Assembly (NCBI RefSeq): GCF_000091545.1
Contig: NC_006461.1
Location: forward strand, 135,545-199,544
Direction of reading: 5' to 3'
Origin: Thermus thermophilus HB8
GTDB lineage: Bacteria > Deinococcota > Deinococci > Deinococcales > Thermaceae
DNA: 64,000 nt
Part shown: in pieces, positions 58,427-64,000 of the stretch
Layout of the letters: each line of letters starts with the position of its first letter
Position numbering within the stretch: position 1 is the first letter of the stretch
Notes under the pieces: generated by a model
Seen by the model: the letters and a program-made list of their open reading frames with translations, nothing else
Databases searched by the model: none
Told to the model about the DNA's origin: nothing
Translations under genes and position numbers: made by a program

Positions 58427-59974
58427 ATGCTCCGGCGCCTCCTGCCCTTCCTCGCCCTCCTGGGAGGGGCCCTCGCCCAGGCCTTCTGGGTGGAGACCCC
58501 CTTGGGCCGGGCCCAAGGCCGCCTCGAGGGCGGGGCCATCGCCTTCTACGGCCTCCCCTACGCCGAGGCGGAGCGGTTCCGGGCCCCGAAGCCCCTAAAG
58601 GCCTGGCCCCCCGGCGTGGGCCAGGAAGCGGTGGCCTGCCCCCAGGCCCCGGGGATCACGGCCTGGTTCGGCGGCCCCATCCCCCTAGAGAGGGAGGACT
58701 GCCTGGTCCTCAACGTCTACCTCCCCGCCCAGATCCCGCCCCCGGGGGGCTTCCCCGTCATGGTCTACCTCCACGGCGGGGGCTTCACCTCGGGGGCAGG
58801 GGCCGAGCCCATCTACCGGGGGCACCGGCTTTCGGAGGAGGGGGTCGTTGTGGTCGCCCCCAACTACCGCCTGGGGCCCTTGGGCTTCCTCGCCCTTCCT
58901 GCCCTCGCCGAGGAGGACCCGAAAGCGGTGGGGAACTACGGGCTTTTGGACGTCCTCGAGGCCCTCCGCTTCGTGAGGGACTATATCCGCTACTTCGGGG
59001 GCGACCCCAAGAACGTCACCCTCTTCGGGGAGTCCGCCGGGGGGATGCTGGTCTGCACCCTCCTCGCCACCCCGGAGGCCCGCGGCCTCTTCCAAAAGGC
59101 CATCGTCCAATCGGGAGGGTGCGGGTACGTCCGGGCTTTGGAGGAAGACTACGCCCAGGGGGAGGCCTGGGCCAAGGCGAGGGGGTGCGACCCCAAGGAC
59201 CTCGCCTGCCTCCGCGCCCTCCCCCTGGAGAGGCTCTTGCCCGAGGAGCCCACCCTCGAGGCCACGGGCCGCTTCCTCTCAAACCCCTCCCTCTTCCGGA
59301 CAGGCCCCTTCAAGCCCCACCTCTCCCCCTTCCTCCTCCCCCAGGACCCCAGGGAGGCCCTAAGGGAGGGAAAGGCGGCGGGCACCCCCCTCATCGCCGG
59401 GGCGAACGCCGAGGAGGTGGCCTTCCCCAGCCTCCAAGCCCTCCTCGGACCCGGGGACTGGGAGGAGGCGGAAAGGAGGCTTTTGGAGTCTGGGCTTTCC
59501 CGGGAGAAGGCCCAGGCCCTCCTCGCCCACTACCGGAAGGGAGTCCCCGACCCCAAAAGGGCCTGGGGGGAGGTGCAGACCGACCTCACCCTCCTCTGCC
59601 CTTCCCTGAAGGCCGCCCGCCTTCAGGCCCCCCACGCCCCCACCTACGCCTACCTCTTCACCTTCCGGGCGCCGGGGTTTGAGGGCCTCGGGGCCTTCCA
59701 CGGCCTGGAGCTCGCCCCCCTCTTCGGGAACCTCCTGGAGAGGCCCTTCCTACCTCTTTTCCTACGCCAAGAAGCCCAAGAGGAGGCAGAGTACCTGGGC
59801 AAGAAGATGCGCCGCTACTGGACCTCTTTCGCCAAGGACGGCGAGCCCAAGGGGTGGCCCCGCTGGCCCCTCTACCGGGAGGGCCTCCTCCTGCGGCTGG
59901 ACGTCCCCCTGGGGCTTCTGCCGGACCTTTACGAGGAACGGTGCGGCGCCCTCGAGGTCCTTGGGCTACTCTAA
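58427..59974 (+). CDS. Secreted carboxylesterase type B
   Basis: 515 residues with a signal peptide (MLRRLLPFLALLGGALAQ). Alpha/beta-hydrolase of the cholinesterase/para-nitrobenzyl esterase family: oxyanion region YLHGGGF, nucleophile FGESAGGML, Glu in IAGANAEEVAF and His in LGAFHGLELAPLFGN. Hydrolyses carboxylic esters outside the cytoplasm. Confidence 0.93.
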   Translation: MLRRLLPFLALLGGALAQAFWVETPLGRAQGRLEGGAIAFYGLPYAEAERFRAPKPLKAWPPGVGQEAVACPQAPGITAWFGGPIPLEREDCLVLNVYLPAQIPPPGGFPVMVYLHGGGFTSGAGAEPIYRGHRLSEEGVVVVAPNYRLGPLGFLALPALAEEDPKAVGNYGLLDVLEALRFVRDYIRYFGGDPKNVTLFGESAGGMLVCTLLATPEARGLFQKAIVQSGGCGYVRALEEDYAQGEAWAKARGCDPKDLACLRALPLERLLPEEPTLEATGRFLSNPSLFRTGPFKPHLSPFLLPQDPREALREGKAAGTPLIAGANAEEVAFPSLQALLGPGDWEEAERRLLESGLSREKAQALLAHYRKGVPDPKRAWGEVQTDLTLLCPSLKAARLQAPHAPTYAYLFTFRAPGFEGLGAFHGLELAPLFGNLLERPFLPLFLRQEAQEEAEYLGKKMRRYWTSFAKDGEPKGWPRWPLYREGLLLRLDVPLGLLPDLYEERCGALEVLGLL

Positions 59975-59978
59975 GGGC

Positions 59979-61991
59979 ATGAGGGCCCGCGCCACCTGTC
60001 CCCTGGACTGCCCCGACGCCTGCAGCCTCCTCCTCACCCTGGAGGAAGGGCGCCTCCTCCGGGTGGAGGGGGACCCCCGCCACCCCATCACCCAAGGCTT
60101 CGCCTGCGCCAAGACCTATCGCTACCCGGAGAGGGTAAGGGAAAGGCTTCTTTACCCCTTGCGCCGGGTGGGGAGAAAGGGCGAGGGGAAGTTCGTGCGG
60201 GTCTCCTGGGAAGAGGCCCTGGACGAGATCGCCAAGCGCCTCATGGAGGTCCTGGACCGGGAGGGGGGCGAGGCCGTCCTCCCCTACCACTACGCCGGGA
60301 CCACGGGCCTTGTGGAGAACCAGCACCCCCTGGCCTTCTTCCGGGCCATCGGGGCCTCGGAGCTCTTGGAGACCATCTGCGCCACGGCGGGGAGCGCCGC
60401 CTGGGAGATGACCTACGGCCCCCGCCTCGGCCCCGATCCCGAGGACATCCCCGAAAACGCCCGCTATATCCTCCTCTGGGGGATCAATAGCCTCTCCACG
60501 AATAGCCACCTCACCCCCTTCCTCAAGGAGGCAAGGAGGCGGGGGGCCAAGGTGGTCCACATAGACCCCTACGAAAACCTCACCTCCCGCTTCGCCGACC
60601 TCCACCTCAAGCTCCGCCCCGGCACCGACGCCGCCCTGGCCTACGCCTTGGCCCACGTCCTCTTCCGGGAGGGCCTTTTGGACTGGGAGTACCTGGGGAA
60701 GGCGGCGGTGGGCCTGGAGGAGTTCCAGAAGGAAGCGGAAAAGTGGACCCCAAAGCGGGCGAGCGCCCTCACCGGCGTGCCCGAAGAGGCCATCCTCCGC
60801 CTCGCCCGGGAGATGGGGGAGGCGAAGCGGGTCTTCCTGCGGGTGGGCTACGGCATGACCCGCCACCCGGGAGGGGGAAACGCCCTCCGCGCCGTGGTCC
60901 TCCTCCCCGCCCTCCTCGGGGCCTGGCGCTACCCGGGGTGCGGGGCCATGCTCTCCACGAGCGGGGCCTTTCCCTTAAACAAGCGCTTCCTCGGGGGGCG
61001 GCACCTCCTGGAGGGGGGACATCCCCACCAAGGCTACTTCCGGCCGAACCCCAAGGCGCGGGCCGTCAACATGAACCAGCTCGGCACCGCCCTCACGGAG
61101 CTAGACCCTCCCATCCGGGTCCTCTTCGTCTTCAACACGAACCCCCTGGTGGTGGCCCCCAATACGGGGAAGGTGAAGGCGGGGCTTGCACGGGAGGACC
61201 TCTTCACCGTGGTCCTGGAGCAGGTGATGACGGAGACCGCCCGCTTCGCCGACTACCTCCTCCCCGCCACCCTCTTCTACGAGCACCCCGACCTCTACAC
61301 GAGCTACGGGCATTACTACCTCTCCTGGAACGAGCCCTTAAGCCCTCCCGCGGGGGAGGCCCGGCCCAACACCTGGGTCTTCCGGGAGCTGGCGAAGCGG
61401 CTCGGCCTGAAGGAGCCCACCCTCTACTGGACGGCCGAGGAGGTGGCGGAAAGCCTCCTCGCCTCGGACCACCCTTACCTAGAGGGGATCACCCTGGAAA
61501 GGCTCAAGCGGGAAGGCTTCGTGAAGCTCAACCTTCCCAGGCCCTTCCTCCCCTTCGCCGAAGGGCAGGTGCGCTTCAGCCCCCCGCCCGAGGTGATCCC
61601 CACCGAGCCCCTTCCCGAATACCCCCTGATCCTCCTCACCCCCCCGGCCCACCGCTTCCTCAACACCACCTACGGGGACGTGAAGGCCCTGGTGGAGGCG
61701 GAAGGCGGGGAGCCTAGGCTCCTCATCCACCCCGAGGACGCCGAGGCGCGAGGGATTCGGGACGGGATGCTCGTCCACATCCGTTCCCCTTGGGGGAGGA
61801 TCACGAGGAAGGCCCACGTCACCGAGGCCCCCATCCCGGGGACGGTGGTCCTCGAGGGCACCTGGTGGGAGAAGTGGGCCCCAGACGGCAAGGGCGTGAA
61901 CCACCTCACCTCGGAAAGGCTCACCGACCTGGGCGGGGGAAGCACCTTCCACTCCACCCCCGTGGAGGTGGAGCCCTTGCGCCTCGCCTAG
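59979..61991 (+). CDS. Molybdopterin oxidoreductase (bis-MGD, 4Fe-4S)
   Basis: 670 residues of the DMSO reductase superfamily. The N-terminal cluster motif is CPLDCPDAC with the fourth Cys in GFACAK. The domain with the metal centre (ICATAGSAAWEMTYG) lacks an obvious Cys or Sec ligand. The C-terminal molybdopterin dinucleotide-binding domain ends IPGTVVLEGTWWEKW. No Tat signal is seen, so it is cytoplasmic. It starts 4 bases after the esterase stop, suggesting one transcript. Substrate unknown. Confidence 0.88.
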   Translation: MRARATCPLDCPDACSLLLTLEEGRLLRVEGDPRHPITQGFACAKTYRYPERVRERLLYPLRRVGRKGEGKFVRVSWEEALDEIAKRLMEVLDREGGEAVLPYHYAGTTGLVENQHPLAFFRAIGASELLETICATAGSAAWEMTYGPRLGPDPEDIPENARYILLWGINSLSTNSHLTPFLKEARRRGAKVVHIDPYENLTSRFADLHLKLRPGTDAALAYALAHVLFREGLLDWEYLGKAAVGLEEFQKEAEKWTPKRASALTGVPEEAILRLAREMGEAKRVFLRVGYGMTRHPGGGNALRAVVLLPALLGAWRYPGCGAMLSTSGAFPLNKRFLGGRHLLEGGHPHQGYFRPNPKARAVNMNQLGTALTELDPPIRVLFVFNTNPLVVAPNTGKVKAGLAREDLFTVVLEQVMTETARFADYLLPATLFYEHPDLYTSYGHYYLSWNEPLSPPAGEARPNTWVFRELAKRLGLKEPTLYWTAEEVAESLLASDHPYLEGITLERLKREGFVKLNLPRPFLPFAEGQVRFSPPPEVIPTEPLPEYPLILLTPPAHRFLNTTYGDVKALVEAEGGEPRLLIHPEDAEARGIRDGMLVHIRSPWGRITRKAHVTEAPIPGTVVLEGTWWEKWAPDGKGVNHLTSERLTDLGGGSTFHSTPVEVEPLRLA

Positions 61992-63472
61992 AGGGCCCTG
62001 CGGTAGGCCAGGGCCTCGGCCACGTGGGCCTCCCCCACCCTCTCCTCGCCCAGGAGGTCGGCGACGGTGCGGGCCACCCGGAGGACGCGGTCGTAGCTCC
62101 GGGCCGAAAGGAGCATCCGCTTGGCCGCCTCCTGGAGGAGGGCCTGGGCCGGTGGGGTGAGGCGGGCGTGCTCCCTCAGGGCCCGCCCCGAGAGGAGGCC
62201 GTTGGGCCTCCCTTGGCGGGCGAGCATCCGCTCCCGGGCCCTTAGGACCCGCTCCCGCACCGCCTCCGTGCCCTCCCCCTCGGGGGCGCGGGCGAGCTCC
62301 TCGGGGGTGAGGCGGGGCACCTCCACCACCAGGTCAAACCGGTCCAGGAGGGGCCCGGAGATCCTGGCCGCGTAGCGCCTCTGGGCGGCGGGGGTGCAGG
62401 TGCAAGGCCTTTCCGGGTCCCCGTGCCAGCCGCAGGGGCAGGGGTTCATGGCCGCCACCAGGAGGAAGCGGGCGGGAAAGGTGAGGCTTGCCCGGGCCCG
62501 GGCCACGGTCACCACCCCGTCCTCCAGGGGCTGGCGCAGGGCCTCGAGGGCCTCCCGGGAAAACTCCGGGAACTCGTCCAGAAAGAGCACCCCCCGGTGG
62601 GCCAAGGAGACCTCCCCGGGCTTGGGAATGGCCCCACCCCCGATGAGCCCAGCGTAGCTCACCGTGTGGTGCGGGGCGCGGAAAGGCGGGGCCTTCACAA
62701 GCCCCCGCACCGGCTTCCCCGCGGCGGAGTGGATCCGGGTCACCTCCAAGGCCTCCTCCCGGGAGAGGGGCGGGAGGAGGAAGGGAAGCCGCCGCGCCAG
62801 CATGGTCTTCCCCGAGCCCGGGCTTCCCACCATGAGGAGGTGGTGGAAGCCCGCGGCGGCGATCTCCAGGGCGCGTTTGGCCTTGGCCTGGCCCTTGACG
62901 TCCCTGAGGTCCAGCGCCTCCACCGCTTCCGGGGCCTCCTCGGGCCGGGCCTCGGCCAAGGCCTCCTCGCCCTTGAGGAAGGCCACGGCTTCCTGGAGGC
63001 TTCTCGCCCCGTAGACCTCCACCCCCTCCACCAAGGCCGCCTCCTTGGCGCTCTCCAGGGGCAGGAGGAGCTTCTTCCCCTCGGCCAGGGCCCCCAGGGC
63101 CAGGTTCACCGCCCCGGGGACGGGCCTCAGGCTCCCGTCCAAGCCAAGCTCCCCCGCGAGGGCGAAGGGGGAGAGGGCCTCGAGGGGCACCACCCCCTGG
63201 GCCGCGAGGAGGCCCAGGGCGATGGGAAGGTCAAACTGGCTCCCCTCCTTCCGAAGCTCCGCCGGGGCCAGGTTCACCACCACCCGGGCCTGGGGGTAGG
63301 GGAAGCCCGCGTTCTTGAGGGCCGCCCGCACCCTCTCCCGGCTTTCCTCCACCGCCTTGTCGGGCAAGCCCACCAGGGCGTAGCTGGGAAGCCCCGGGCT
63401 AACGTCCACCTCCACGGTGACGGGAACCGCGTCCAGGCCGAAGAGGGCGTAGCTTCGCACCTGGGCCAGCAT
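61988..63472 (-). CDS. YifB/ComM-family Mg-chelatase-like AAA+ protein
   Basis: 494 residues. N-terminal S5-like domain (SYALFGLDAVPVTVEVDVSPGLPSYALVGLPDKAVEESRERVRAALKNAGF), AAA+ Walker A VGSPGSGKTMLA, Walker B GVLFLDEFPEF, and the Cys motif CPCGWHGDPERPCTC. ComM-type helicases promote branch migration during natural transformation, which fits Thermus, a highly competent genus. ATG lies 6 bases after TAAACT. Confidence 0.92.
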   Translation of the reverse strand: MLAQVRSYALFGLDAVPVTVEVDVSPGLPSYALVGLPDKAVEESRERVRAALKNAGFPYPQARVVVNLAPAELRKEGSQFDLPIALGLLAAQGVVPLEALSPFALAGELGLDGSLRPVPGAVNLALGALAEGKKLLLPLESAKEAALVEGVEVYGARSLQEAVAFLKGEEALAEARPEEAPEAVEALDLRDVKGQAKAKRALEIAAAGFHHLLMVGSPGSGKTMLARRLPFLLPPLSREEALEVTRIHSAAGKPVRGLVKAPPFRAPHHTVSYAGLIGGGAIPKPGEVSLAHRGVLFLDEFPEFSREALEALRQPLEDGVVTVARARASLTFPARFLLVAAMNPCPCGWHGDPERPCTCTPAAQRRYAARISGPLLDRFDLVVEVPRLTPEELARAPEGEGTEAVRERVLRARERMLARQGRPNGLLSGRALREHARLTPPAQALLQEAAKRMLLSARSYDRVLRVARTVADLLGEERVGEAHVAEALAYRRAL

Positions 63473-63558
63473 GGAGAGAGTTTATCACAGCGCTGTTAGT
63501 TCCACCCAAGGTGGGCGTTTCGTGAGCAGAGGCGAAAACTGCCTTATCATGGGGCCAG

Positions 63559-64000
63559 ATGGCGCGCGAGCTCCATGTGGCGTATAACAAAATGCGCCGC
63601 GCCCTGGAGGAGCGCTTGGGCCTCCTCCGCCGCCTCGGGGGAATGGACCTCCGCTTGATCCAAGTGGCCAACGAGGAGTGGCTCTACATGCTCCAGGAGG
63701 ACACCCGCAACTCCCTGGCCATAGAGGGCTACTTCACCACGGAGCGGGAGCTACGGGAGGTGCTTAGGGGACGCAAGGGGGCGGCGGAGGTCCTCAACTA
63801 CTTTCGCACGGCCCAGTTTGTCTACGAGCAAGCTTTGCAGGACCTCCAAGAGGAGGCTTGGCATCTGGACGTGGCCTTCGTGAACAACATCCACGGCCAG
63901 CTTTTCCGCGAAACCCCCCAAGAGGCGGAGCGGGGCAGGCCCGCCGATGGGGTGGAGCGCCGAATCCAAGGGGCCAAGGTGAGGCCCCCTCTGGAAGCCG
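63559..64000 (+). CDS. Fic-family protein (C-terminus outside window)
   Basis: 147 codons visible. SLAIEGYFTTERELREVL has the (S/T)xxxE(G/N) inhibitory-helix signature of class II Fic proteins followed by VLNYFRTAQFVYEQAL. The catalytic HPFxxGNGR motif would be beyond the window. Fic proteins transfer AMP to target proteins. A TATCAT box (63545-63550) is 8 bases before the ATG. Confidence 0.75.
   Translation, partial: MARELHVAYNKMRRALEERLGLLRRLGGMDLRLIQVANEEWLYMLQEDTRNSLAIEGYFTTERELREVLRGRKGAAEVLNYFRTAQFVYEQALQDLQEEAWHLDVAFVNNIHGQLFRETPQEAERGRPADGVERRIQGAKVRPPLEA

Overview
The window is very GC-rich with strong G/C at third codon positions, GTG and TTG starts, 4-base gene overlaps, and TANNNT boxes placed 6-8 bases before start codons (leaderless mRNAs). 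Together with a CarD of 164 aa, an IspE of 275 aa, a 7Fe ferredoxin and a DnaE carrying two inteins, this points to Thermus, most likely T. thermophilus. It is mostly core chromosome. No rRNA operon, prophage or CRISPR array is seen; the only mobile-element trace is a decayed IS630-type transposase at about 9.0-9.7 kb.

Layout. 0-3.1 kb: Ser/Thr kinase (cut by the window edge) with a small ribbon-helix-helix protein, divergent from murA, then a Thermus-type unknown. 3.1-8.7 kb: prfB with a programmed frameshift, a phoB-phoR-phoU group read leftward, an AlaX-type editing protein and a 16S rRNA pseudouridine synthase. 8.6-13.2 kb: truncated PilO-like gene and IS630 remnant, a MoaD-like protein behind a tungsten aldehyde ferredoxin oxidoreductase, and quinone oxidoreductase. 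13.3-14.6 kb: a three-gene, translationally coupled, apparently autoregulated membrane operon behind a perfect 29-bp palindrome. 14.6-20.2 kb: old yellow enzyme, secreted GH57 glycosidase, a Zn-ribbon protein and a Clp1-like kinase. 20.1-25.3 kb: leuS, rpsA, tRNA-Leu(GAG), tsaE. 25.3-31.2 kb: TlpA-like thioredoxin, DUF2227, an S51-like protein, TetR-carD, ispD-ispE-TenA-like, uppP. 31.1-35.9 kb: class V aminotransferase, dnaJ, cold-shock protein, acetyltransferase, ferredoxin, a membrane/CBS-like protein, a nucleotidyltransferase. 36.0-42.2 kb: dnaE with two inteins. 42.2-47.5 kb: Phd/PIN toxin-antitoxin pair, a 5-formyl-THF cyclo-ligase-like gene, pyruvate dehydrogenase E2 and E1. 47.6-53.9 kb: LysR, PP2C, ndk, NYN nuclease, folP-folB, UspA, MFS. 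54-57.2 kb: TRAP transporter (dctQM convergent with dctP). 57.2-64 kb: lipoprotein, rnhB, carboxylesterase, molybdopterin oxidoreductase, YifB and the start of a Fic gene.

The most interesting signals are regulatory. leuS and the class V aminotransferase each have a short, leaderless leader peptide followed by two mutually exclusive RNA hairpins, the second a terminator with a T tract just before the Shine-Dalgarno; both look like undescribed ribosome-dependent attenuators. Short upstream ORFs also precede murA and rpsA. A 28-base hairpin element (CCCCATGCTGGC-TTGC-GCCAGCATGGGG) occurs three times, each time between two convergent genes. Palindromic operators can be read before the 13.3-kb operon, dctP and the toxin-antitoxin pair, and an 11-bp-spaced direct repeat resembling a Pho box precedes phoB.

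All functional names come from reading motifs by eye; no database search or folding program was run.
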